This document shows, one piece after another, positions 44,624 to 52,254 of a stretch of DNA of 59,127 nt. The DNA is taken from contig JAZNBS010000047.1 of assembly GCA_045587185.1 (NCBI GenBank), forward strand, positions 1 through 59,127, in the 5' to 3' direction. The notes under the pieces were generated by a model. That model saw only the letters and a list, made by a program, of their open reading frames with translations. It was not told the DNA's origin and searched no databases. Every line of letters begins with the position of its first letter. Positions within the stretch are counted from its first letter, which is position 1. A program made the translations under genes and the position numbers. This DNA is from UMGS172 sp045587185. Lineage in GTDB: Bacteria; Bacillota; Clostridia; Oscillospirales; Acutalibacteraceae.

Positions 44624-45876
44624 CAACATTAGAAATTCTGAGAAAAGCCAAGGCGCAAAAGGCAACCGTGGCCGCAATGAGCAGTGAGCAAAAAAACCTT
44701 GCCCTTATCAAAATGGCCGAAAGCCTTAAAAACAAATGTGATGAGATAATTTCCGCCAACGCTTTGGACATTGAGAACGCAAAAGAAAAGATTTCGCCCG
44801 TTATGATTGACCGTCTGACGCTTTCAAAGGAGCGGATTTTCGCTATGGCCGATGCGGTTGTGGATGTTACCAAACTCCCCGACCCCGTTGGTGAGACGAT
44901 ATCGACCGTTGAACGTCCCAACGGACTCACTATCCGCAAGGTCTCGGTGCCTTTGGGACTGCTTGCAATGATTTACGAAAGTCGACCCAACGTAACTTCA
45001 GATGCCGCTGCGTTGAGCATCAAGGCAGGCAATGTTTGTGTATTAAGAGGCGGAAAAGAGGCAATAAATTCAAACATTGCCATCGTCAATGCTTTGCGAG
45101 AGGGTTTGAAATCAGCCAATTTCCCCGAAGATGCAGTATGTCTGGTGACCGACACATCAAGGCAAAGTGCAACCGACCTTATGACGGCTATCGGCCTTGT
45201 CGATATGCTCATTCCGCGTGGCGGTGCGGGCCTTATTCGTTCTTGCGTTGAAAACGCCAAGGTGCCCTGTATTGAAACGGGCACAGGCATCTGTCACGTT
45301 TATATTGACGAGTTTGCCGATGCAAACAAGGCACTCAATATTATTGAAAACGCCAAGACAAGCCGACCCTCGGTATGCAATGCCGCCGAAGTATGCTTGA
45401 TTCACACCGCGGTTGCCGAAAAGGTCTTACCGCTTTTAAAGCAACGCCTTGTTGATGACCGCAAGGCTAAAGGTCTTGTGCCTGTTGAACTGCGTGTTGA
45501 TCCAAAGACCGCAAAAATAATCGACGGCACACCTGCGTCCGACACCGATTTTGACACCGAGTTTTTGGATTATATTCTGGGTGTCAAAGTGGTTGAAAGC
45601 GTGGATGAGGCCATAGCCCATATTTCGGCACACTCAACTGGTCACAGTGAGTGTATTGTGACCGAAAACCAAGCAAATGCAGACCGTTTCACCCTGTATG
45701 TTGACAGTGCCGCAGTTTATCACAACGCATCGACAAGATTTACCGATGGCGGTGAGTTCGGTCTTGGTTGCGAAATGGGTATTTCGACCCAAAAACTTCA
45801 CGCCCGTGGCCCTATGGGACTGAAAGAACTGACCTCGTATAAGTACATCATCAAGGGCAACGGTCAGGTTCGCTGA
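44620..45876 (+). CDS. proA: Gamma-glutamyl phosphate reductase
   Basis: 418 residues, aldehyde-dehydrogenase fold. LAMIYESRPNVTSDAA near 110, VLRGGKEA near 138, PRGGAGLI near 200, the catalytic Cys in SRPSVCNAAE near 250, and GEFGLGCEMGISTQK near 380. It makes glutamate semialdehyde. It overlaps proB by 4 bases and is followed by proC after 11 bases, so the full glutamate-to-proline path is in one operon. Confidence 0.97.
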   Translation: MTTLEILRKAKAQKATVAAMSSEQKNLALIKMAESLKNKCDEIISANALDIENAKEKISPVMIDRLTLSKERIFAMADAVVDVTKLPDPVGETISTVERPNGLTIRKVSVPLGLLAMIYESRPNVTSDAAALSIKAGNVCVLRGGKEAINSNIAIVNALREGLKSANFPEDAVCLVTDTSRQSATDLMTAIGLVDMLIPRGGAGLIRSCVENAKVPCIETGTGICHVYIDEFADANKALNIIENAKTSRPSVCNAAEVCLIHTAVAEKVLPLLKQRLVDDRKAKGLVPVELRVDPKTAKIIDGTPASDTDFDTEFLDYILGVKVVESVDEAIAHISAHSTGHSECIVTENQANADRFTLYVDSAAVYHNASTRFTDGGEFGLGCEMGISTQKLHARGPMGLKELTSYKYIIKGNGQVR

Positions 45877-45887
45877 AAGGATTTACT

Positions 45888-46688
45888 ATGAGTAAAATAG
45901 GATTTATTGGTTGCGGAAATATGGGTGGAACTTTGGCAAAAGCCGCCGCCAGAACGCAACACGAATTACATCTTTCGGATTATTTTGAAGAAAAATTGAA
46001 AGCAGTGTCGCAGGAATTGAACGCCACCGCTTCGACCAATGATGAAATTGCCCAAAATTGCGATATGATATTCTTGGGTGTTAAACCACAGGTTCTGGCA
46101 GAGGTTTTGGAACCTTTAAAGGACGCGTTGAAACGTCGCAAAACACCATTTATACTTGTATCAATGGCGGCGGGAGTAACATTGCAATCGGTGTGCGAAA
46201 TGGCGGGCGGAAACTATCCTACAATACGCATTATGCCCAACACCCCTGCGGCGGTTGAAAGCGGTATGATACTTTACTGCAAGAATGACTTGGTGAGTGA
46301 CAGTGATGTTAAACTTTTCCTTGAGCTGATGCAGTTTGCAGGTCTTTGTGATTATACCGACGAAACGCTTTTTGATGCTGCAACAGCAGTTTCAGGTTGC
46401 GGACCTGCATTCTGTTATATGTTCATCGAAGCCTTGGCCAATGGCGGCGTTGAGGCGGGATTGTCACGCGAAAAGTCGCTGAAATTGGCAGCGCAGACGG
46501 TGCTTGGCGCAGGTAAAATGGTAAGAGATAGCGGCACAGACCCTGAAGTTTTAAGAGAAAATGTTTGCAGTAAGGGCGGCAGTACGATTGAGGGTGTGAA
46601 ATCACTCTTTGCGTCTGACCTTGACGGAACGGTCAAAAAAGCGGTCAAAGCATCGTTTGAACGCACAAAAGAACTGGGTAAGAAATAA
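45888..46688 (+). CDS. proC: Pyrroline-5-carboxylate reductase
   Basis: 266 residues. The Rossmann motif IGFIGCGNMGG is at the N-terminus, IRIMPNTPAAVESGM lies near 115, and the C-terminal signature SGCGPAFCYMFIEALANGGVE-type region (SGCGPAF near 168) continues to SKGGSTIEGV. It completes proline synthesis. AAGGA site before the ATG; a terminator follows. Confidence 0.97.
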   Translation: MSKIGFIGCGNMGGTLAKAAARTQHELHLSDYFEEKLKAVSQELNATASTNDEIAQNCDMIFLGVKPQVLAEVLEPLKDALKRRKTPFILVSMAAGVTLQSVCEMAGGNYPTIRIMPNTPAAVESGMILYCKNDLVSDSDVKLFLELMQFAGLCDYTDETLFDAATAVSGCGPAFCYMFIEALANGGVEAGLSREKSLKLAAQTVLGAGKMVRDSGTDPEVLRENVCSKGGSTIEGVKSLFASDLDGTVKKAVKASFERTKELGKK

Positions 46689-46702
46689 TCCCTAAAATAA
46701 GT

Positions 46703-46745
46703 AAACGACCCACATTGATGCACTAGCATTGCTGCGGGTCGTTTT
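46703..46745. terminator. Terminator after proC
   Basis: Stem AAACGACCC / GGGTCGTTTT with inner ATGC/GCAT hairpin, T-rich after. It lies between convergent proC and the DUF2357 gene and may serve both. Confidence 0.85.
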
Positions 46746-46782
46746 ATTTAATAGATTTTTTTCAAATAAAAGTCCAAAACGG

Positions 46783-48327
46783 TCAATTAAAATGAATTCT
46801 TCCGCATTTGGGACATATTGGTTCGGCGTTTAAACCAATGGCCGTAATGTTTCTGAAATGCATCAGTGACGCAGACGTTTTGCCGTTTTTTGCTGAATGT
46901 GCAGTTATATCGTTGGTAACGGTATAGTTTTTTATTTTTGTCACATCAAACGGTTGATTGGTTTCGGGGCAGGTTTCGGTCTTTATCTGTGTTCTGCAAT
47001 AAGCACACTCAAAGTACACTCCATTTTTACCGTCAATACGTTCCAAGGGTTGGCCACAGAACGGACAAACATCGCGTGTTTTGTCGGAACAAACCATTCC
47101 CCTCAAAATTATTTGTTGCAAACGGCGAAATGAATCTATGTCATAAATGCTAAGATAGACCGCCTTGTCCTCTTCTGTGGGGCAGGCAAACAAATATTCA
47201 TCGGCTTCATATGAATTTTTGAGTATTGCAAGTGTCTGATTTCCCACCTCTGCATTGGGAGCGATGAGCAAAAGCGTTTTGTATACTGTGTCTTTTGAAA
47301 CCGAAAACGAAACGGTCTTTAGACCGTTACAAGTAAACGATTCCAATCTCAAATTCCACTTGTCAAAGGTGCAAACGGTATCGGTGTTGATAAAATCAAT
47401 ATTCTCATTTTCAGAAAATGTGAAATTGAAGTTTCCTGCCGCAAAAAGAGACAACAAAGTGCAAAAATGACTGTAGCCCTCATATTGACCGACCTGTTTT
47501 GACAGGGTATAGTCATTAGTCTGTGTGTTGCTTTCAAAAAGTCGTTTAAAAAGAACATATATCTTGTGATATTTTTTATCCATACGGAAAATGTTTGTCT
47601 TTTTGAGGGATGGCACACCCAGATGCCTTTTGCAATTTTTATATACCGGACGGGAAAGTCTTGCACGGATAATTCGGTCAATAAACAGTGCTTTTTCCAT
47701 ACACTTTTCGGCCACGGCGGTGTATTTGACATAGTCACGCACATAGCTTGCATGAAATTTTCCGATGCTCAAAAAATACATCGCGTGGTTTTCACGTTCA
47801 AGCAGATTGAATTCAAGGTTACGGTTGGTGTAAAGAATGCTCTTCAAAAAACTTAAATTTTGTCTAACAAAGGAAAGTATCATATCAACCGTGCGCGCAA
47901 ATATGATGTTCTCATAAATGGCATAGTTGTCGCGGTTATCCTTGGTCAACAGTTTTCGCGGTTTCAAACCGTCACTTGTTATATCGGCCCACAACTCACT
48001 GTGTACCGAAGCGTGCACAAGGGTCTCGTTGTTTATGTAGTGCACCGATTCGACCGGCAAAATTTCGGAAGAAGTGGTGATGTGTGTAATGGGTTTAGCA
48101 AAAATTCGCTTTATTGACGGCAGGGTCTTGATTATCATATCGAGGCATTGATTAAGGGCATCAAAATCAAAATTTTCCGGCAGGGCGAAAAGGTTGACTT
48201 TATTCAAAATTTTTGCATCAAACTGCTGATATGTTATGTTATTGTCGGTTCTGACAAACGCGGCAATCGCGGAATAATCCTCATAAAAAGAGGATGCTGC
48301 ATCTGCATTGTATAATTTTTCAGACAT
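46783..48327 (-). CDS. DUF2357-like zinc-ribbon protein, partner of the McrB-like ATPase
   Basis: 514 residues. The hallmark of DUF2357/McrC-related proteins, an AIYENxxFA helix followed by a long helical stretch, appears near 130-160, and SRPVYKNCKRHLGVPSLKKTN (near 225-245) and the Tyr-rich KYHKIYVLFKRL follow. The C-terminal ~100 residues carry zinc ribbons: CPFC..CAYC near 416-440 and a final CPKCGRIHFN. I see no PD-(D/E)XK motif, so nuclease activity is not supported. Start with GAGGA; it follows the ATPase gene by 2 bases. Probably the effector or substrate-binding half of a two-protein complex. Confidence 0.65.
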   Translation of the reverse strand: MSEKLYNADAASSFYEDYSAIAAFVRTDNNITYQQFDAKILNKVNLFALPENFDFDALNQCLDMIIKTLPSIKRIFAKPITHITTSSEILPVESVHYINNETLVHASVHSELWADITSDGLKPRKLLTKDNRDNYAIYENIIFARTVDMILSFVRQNLSFLKSILYTNRNLEFNLLERENHAMYFLSIGKFHASYVRDYVKYTAVAEKCMEKALFIDRIIRARLSRPVYKNCKRHLGVPSLKKTNIFRMDKKYHKIYVLFKRLFESNTQTNDYTLSKQVGQYEGYSHFCTLLSLFAAGNFNFTFSENENIDFINTDTVCTFDKWNLRLESFTCNGLKTVSFSVSKDTVYKTLLLIAPNAEVGNQTLAILKNSYEADEYLFACPTEEDKAVYLSIYDIDSFRRLQQIILRGMVCSDKTRDVCPFCGQPLERIDGKNGVYFECAYCRTQIKTETCPETNQPFDVTKIKNYTVTNDITAHSAKNGKTSASLMHFRNITAIGLNAEPICPKCGRIHFN

Positions 48328-48329
48328 CG

Positions 48330-51020
48330 TCAGTCCTCATTGAGCTTAAGAATAAACTCACTGCATCTGAGAAGTTTGCGTTTTTCAAACTCTGCGGCAA
48401 GTTCAACCTTGTTTTCAATGCTCTTGAACTCTAGTTTGCTTACAACCTTGCTCAGGAGTATTTTTTCAACGGCTTCGGGCAAAACGATTTCAGGGTTCAT
48501 AAAGCATGAGCAATAAATTCTTACAAAACTTTCGATTTGGTTGGCAATTCTGTTTCCGAATGAAATATTGTAAGGAGCAAGCAACGCTTCAACCTCTTTG
48601 ATAAGCGGATAGTTGTCAATGTCGAAATTAATTGTGGTTTTTGCGTTTTGCAGTAATTTTGAGAACTCGGCCACCGAAATAAAGCGCTGGGGTATAGGCT
48701 GGCCGAAAGCCAAAGGCTTGGGTGCACGCTTGTTGAAGTTCATCGTATGCGCGCGGTCGTAAACCTTGTCACTTATCTCAAAGGTGCTTTCATCACGGTT
48801 GGCTGTACCGATAAACCAAATGTTATTTGGAATTTTTAGTGTGTGACCATCAGAAAGACAAAGATAATCAACCGTCTTGCCACTTTCCCTACGGTTGAGT
48901 GCCATATTCAGAAGCTTAATTTCACGCTTGTCTTCTTCATTTTCCATTAAGGACAGGAAATCCGAGAAATAATATTCAATACGGCTCAGATTCATCTCGT
49001 CAAGCACAATAAAGGTTACGGTTTCGGATTGGAGTTTTGCTCTGTAAAGGGCCTGAGTGAATTTTTTGGGTGTATATGTTTTGCTGAATTCGTTGTAGTA
49101 TCCGAGCAATTCGTTTTTATCTCGCCACGAGGACTCAACCTCAATAATTTCACAGTTGCCGAGAATAGCCTCCGAAAAGATTTTTGGCAGACTTGTTTTA
49201 CCTGTTCCGCTCATACCCTGTAGAATGGTGAGCCTTGTTGCACCAAGACCTGCAATAAAAGTTGCAATATCTTCAGGGGTGTAACTTAAATGAAGACGAC
49301 AATCCCTTGCGTAGTTCACAACAAACTGCACAAGTTCGGGTAAAGTGGGAGATTGGAAAGCCAAAGCCTTTCTGCGTTCTTGCTCTTTGGAATATAACGA
49401 GGCCTTGTGATCAAGTTCGCTGAACGCGGGGCAGGGGTCAACATCCGTCTTTTTAACAGGGTTGGGTTCGGTGTTAGTGTTTTGTACATCACCGTCACCG
49501 CTTGTCGGTTCGGACAGATTCACACTGTCGGAAGATGCTGCGTTACCGACAAGAACGGGGGTCTCGCCCACGGTGCCGCGTGAATAAGGCTTGCGGATAA
49601 GTACCACAACCAAAACAGCCATTGCAACCAAGAACCATATAAATGCTTGACCGGTCACAGTGTATTCAAGTTTGAGGTATTTTGAACCGCCGAATTTCCC
49701 GATTATCGATTCAATAACATCTTTGTTGAGGTGCTGAACTATCTCGTAATATTTTCCAAAAAGTCCAATTATCAAAGAACAAATTGCACCACTGACAATC
49801 TCGGCAAGGGTTATACGGAAGAACATTTTTGAACGGCTGAGCAAAGCAATAAGCGAGGCAACAAAGAGCCCAATGGTGATACACAGAATGGCAAGCAGTA
49901 GAAATGCAACCAGTTGCAATCCACCCTCAAGGGAGTTATAGGTCATAAAAACATCATAACCGTTCAGTAAAATGGGGTCTGCTTCGGGATGATTGTCAAA
50001 AGTGACCCTCAAAATATCCGAGAGTGAGGCAATTACGGTGACAAGCGATATCGCTGTACCAAAACTGAAAAACTCAATACGTGCTGAACGCACAGTTTTA
50101 TGGGTTTCAAGACGGTTATTGTCAGCCACATTGCGACTGGTAAAAGCAAATACAACTGCCAGCACAACGCTTATTAAAAACGGAATGTAACTGATAGTAT
50201 CATACTCACCGCCTTCTGAGTTACAGATGGAGCACACAACAACACCAAGAACAAAGTAGGTGCCGGTTATGATAGTGTTGAGGTTGACAATGTTACGTAT
50301 TTTTGAAGTCAACTCTGAAATTTCGGCTGAGTAGTGCTTAAACACCGATGTGAGCATTATAAAATTAATAATGGTAAAAACAAATAAAACAACAAACAAA
50401 CCTAAAGCAAGAATTCGGTCTTCGTCGGTTCCGACTGTGCCCATTGCGACTATGGGGAATTCATTACCATCGATTTTATATGAGCATAGCGGCACATATA
50501 AAAGTGAAAGCATAAGTACTACGGAAGAAATGCCGAATAAGGAAAAACGCTTTTTAAGGATGTTAGATTCTGATTTTTTATGAATTTCGGATTGTTGGGT
50601 TTCATAAGCGCTGCAAACGAAGTTGAATACGACACCAACCACTGAAATGACGAGTGCTATGATAAGCCATGTGGTGTCTCTCAGTGCGTTGAACATAAGG
50701 TTGATTATTAACATTAAAGCGTGACTGAAAACCACTGTTACGGAAGGCCACATACGAACCTTTTTTGCGCGTAGTGAAATTACACTCCCAGCAACAGAAG
50801 CGGCGAGATTCGCTAAAAACAAAATTACAAAAAACAGGCAGGCAACCGGTACAAAATCTGAGTCCGTTACCCACAAGTCGGCGGTATCCCACACTGTGCC
50901 GCGGGTTCTGATGGGAGAAGAAAACATAACCACAAGGTCGAACGACAACGCAAGGACGAACAGCGCGGTTGCTATCAATCCGGTTGTTTTTTTGTTATGT
51001 GTTTTGCTCAATGTTACCAT
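48330..51020 (-). CDS. Membrane-embedded McrB-like AAA+ ATPase
   Basis: 896 residues. The first ~480 hold about twelve hydrophobic helices with polar loops, an arrangement without a known family in my reading. A polar linker (485-560) follows, then an AAA+ domain of the McrB clade: Walker A GMSGTGKTS near 600, ESSWRDKNELLGYYN near 627, Walker B IVLDEMNLSRIEYYFSD near 672, and sensor WFIGTANRDESTF near 735 (the McrB consensus here is GTANxDEST). McrB proteins usually form hexamers that bind GTP and drive a nuclease partner, in restriction. Here the partner is the DUF2357-like gene 2 bases downstream, and the motor is tied to the membrane. Start at ATG 51020 after AAAGTGGG. Confidence 0.8.
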   Translation of the reverse strand: MVTLSKTHNKKTTGLIATALFVLALSFDLVVMFSSPIRTRGTVWDTADLWVTDSDFVPVACLFFVILFLANLAASVAGSVISLRAKKVRMWPSVTVVFSHALMLIINLMFNALRDTTWLIIALVISVVGVVFNFVCSAYETQQSEIHKKSESNILKKRFSLFGISSVVLMLSLLYVPLCSYKIDGNEFPIVAMGTVGTDEDRILALGLFVVLFVFTIINFIMLTSVFKHYSAEISELTSKIRNIVNLNTIITGTYFVLGVVVCSICNSEGGEYDTISYIPFLISVVLAVVFAFTSRNVADNNRLETHKTVRSARIEFFSFGTAISLVTVIASLSDILRVTFDNHPEADPILLNGYDVFMTYNSLEGGLQLVAFLLLAILCITIGLFVASLIALLSRSKMFFRITLAEIVSGAICSLIIGLFGKYYEIVQHLNKDVIESIIGKFGGSKYLKLEYTVTGQAFIWFLVAMAVLVVVLIRKPYSRGTVGETPVLVGNAASSDSVNLSEPTSGDGDVQNTNTEPNPVKKTDVDPCPAFSELDHKASLYSKEQERRKALAFQSPTLPELVQFVVNYARDCRLHLSYTPEDIATFIAGLGATRLTILQGMSGTGKTSLPKIFSEAILGNCEIIEVESSWRDKNELLGYYNEFSKTYTPKKFTQALYRAKLQSETVTFIVLDEMNLSRIEYYFSDFLSLMENEEDKREIKLLNMALNRRESGKTVDYLCLSDGHTLKIPNNIWFIGTANRDESTFEISDKVYDRAHTMNFNKRAPKPLAFGQPIPQRFISVAEFSKLLQNAKTTINFDIDNYPLIKEVEALLAPYNISFGNRIANQIESFVRIYCSCFMNPEIVLPEAVEKILLSKVVSKLEFKSIENKVELAAEFEKRKLLRCSEFILKLNED

Positions 51021-51058
51021 CCCACTTTCTTTGATTTATGGAAAAATTTACATCTTAA

Positions 51059-51087
51059 ATTATATCATTTCGTCTTATCAAAGTCAA
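51059..51087 (-). promoter_or_regulatory. Promoter of the membrane McrB / DUF2357 pair
   Basis: Minus strand TTGACT, 17 bases, TATAAT, 39 bases before the start. The unit therefore has its own strong constitutive-type promoter. Confidence 0.85.
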
Positions 51088-51243
51088 GGCATTCCAGTTG
51101 TTTTAATTCTACCATAAAGGGGGTGTTTTTTCTATTGTCCGTTTTTACTGGACTTGTGCATCTGGAATAGGGCGCTATTTTATTTGCATAATCAGCCGAG
51201 TTGCACCTGATGGGGAGTTCAGCCATCTTAGATGCCGTTACAT

Positions 51244-51735
51244 TTATAGTTCATTCACAACTTTAACAATTTTTCTGACATACTCCGGATTAAAATCTTC
51301 AAAAGTTGTTGTTTTAATATCCTGACCTGTTATTGTGCGTAACCATATTGCAGCAACAGCAAATCTACCATAATCCAAAGACAAATGAAATCCATCTCTA
51401 CAAAGAGATAGGCCACCGTTTTTATAATCAAACTCGGGAAGCGTTTCTCGCAGTGTTTGAATTATCTCACCTGAGGGTATTAGTGTAGCATCAATAGATT
51501 GTGCTGCCATCCTGCTAGTTTTCTTAATGCACCTATACATTTCATTTTGATTGTTATTATATTTTACAAAATCATCATGACTAGAATCTATTTCATAAGC
51601 CCAAGTTTGATGAAAATATATCTTTGCATTAGGATGCAGGTCTTTTATTATAGATACCAATGATGAAAGATATGGTTCATAAGTTTCATATATTCCACTT
51701 TCTCCACTTACTTGTTGAAGTGTGATTTTCTCACA
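51244..51735 (-). pseudogene. N-terminally truncated DUF4886 (SGNH-like) gene
   Basis: The frame is open from 51735 (just after an in-frame TAA) to the stop at 51244, about 160 residues. The visible part matches the middle and end of DUF4886 proteins: TLQQVSGESGIYETYEPYL, then IYFHQTWAYEIDSSH and CRDGFHLSLDYGRFAVAAIWL. The N-terminal GNSFT-type catalytic block is missing. The break falls at the repeat at 51761-51863, so an insertion or deletion probably removed the 5' half. A TTG near 51660 could start a shorter product. Codon use and AT content are higher than in neighbours. Confidence 0.75.
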
Positions 51736-51763
51736 TTATAGCAGAAAGCATAAAATAAATCAA
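51735..51763 (-). promoter_or_regulatory. Promoter-like sequence at the DUF4886 remnant
   Basis: Minus strand TTGATT, 17 bases, TATAAT directly at the truncated frame; probably brought by the repeat. Confidence 0.5.
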
Positions 51764-51863
51764 TTATTCATTATTCATCAGCGAAGCGATTTTATTATTC
51801 AATATTCATTGAAAATCCTGTCGAATGAATGATGAATAGTGAATAATGAATAGTGAATAATAC
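51761..51863. repeat. MITE-like imperfect inverted repeat
   Basis: AT-rich TTATTCATTATTCAT units on the left, GCGAAGCG in the middle, and reverse copies (GATGAATAGTGAATAATG) on the right. It includes GAAAATCCTGTCGA (51811-51824), a second copy of the tRNA terminator 5' arm. Non-coding on both strands. Confidence 0.65.
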
Positions 51864-51907
51864 AAAACGAAAATCCTGCCGACAATAATCGACAGGATTT
51901 TCGTTTT
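51864..51907 (-). terminator. tRNA operon terminator
   Basis: Near-perfect 18-bp stem, AAAACGAAAATCCTG..CGA with TCG..CAGGATTTTCGTTTT, loop CAATAA, directly after tRNA-Tyr. Confidence 0.9.
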
Positions 51908-51991
51908 GGTGGGAGCGGGTGGATTCGGACCACCGAAGGCAAAGCCAACAGATTTACAGTCTGCCCCCTTTGGCCACTCGGGAACACTCCC
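51907..51991 (-). tRNA. tRNA-Tyr (GTA)
   Basis: 85 nt, class II with a long variable arm. Acceptor GGGAGTG / CGCTCCC, anticodon GTA in CTGTAAATC, T-loop GGTCCGAATCC, encoded ACCA end. It is the second gene of the pair, 25 bases after tRNA-Thr. Confidence 0.97.
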
Positions 51992-52016
51992 ATATAAAAT
52001 TTGTGCACTAAAAAAG

Positions 52017-52092
52017 TGGAGCTGGTTGACGGACTTGAACCCCCGACCTGCTGATTACAAATCAGCTGCTCTACCAACTGAGCTAAACCAGC
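52017..52092 (-). tRNA. tRNA-Thr (TGT)
   Basis: 76 nt. Acceptor GCTGGTT / AACCAGC, D-arm AGCTCAGTTGGTAGAGC, anticodon TGT in TTTGTAA, T-arm GGGGGTTCAAGTCCGTC, encoded CCA. First gene of the tRNA transcript. Confidence 0.98.
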
Positions 52093-52117
52093 GTGTGACT
52101 CACTTGAGCGCCTAAAT

Positions 52118-52146
52118 AATATAACACAATCGCGACCGCTTGTCAA
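52118..52146 (-). promoter_or_regulatory. tRNA-Thr/tRNA-Tyr promoter
   Basis: Minus strand TTGACA, 17 bases, TATATT, 26 bases before tRNA-Thr. Confidence 0.85.
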
Positions 52147-52186
52147 CATTTATTTTTTAAAAATTACAAAATTCTTTTCACACAAC

Positions 52187-52225
52187 AAAACAGCACCCTT
52201 TCCACACTGGATTAGGAGCTGTTTT
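52187..52225 (-). terminator. Terminator of the LtaS-like gene
   Basis: Minus strand AAAACAGC / GCTGTTTT with a 23-base loop and T-rich tail, 30 bases after the gene. Confidence 0.55.
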
Positions 52226-52254
52226 TGTCTGTTTTGTTTCGTTTGTGCTTGATG

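Noticed and set aside
51088..51243. Hairpins in the gap between the McrB-like promoter and the DUF4886 remnant
   Set aside because: Only weak or broken stems (e.g. GCATCT..AGATGC); nothing I can support.
51906..52115. Plus-strand 69-residue ORF with a DLNPRPADYKSAALPTEL-type peptide
   Set aside because: It is the well-known false ORF from the antisense strand of tRNA genes (here tRNA-Tyr and tRNA-Thr).
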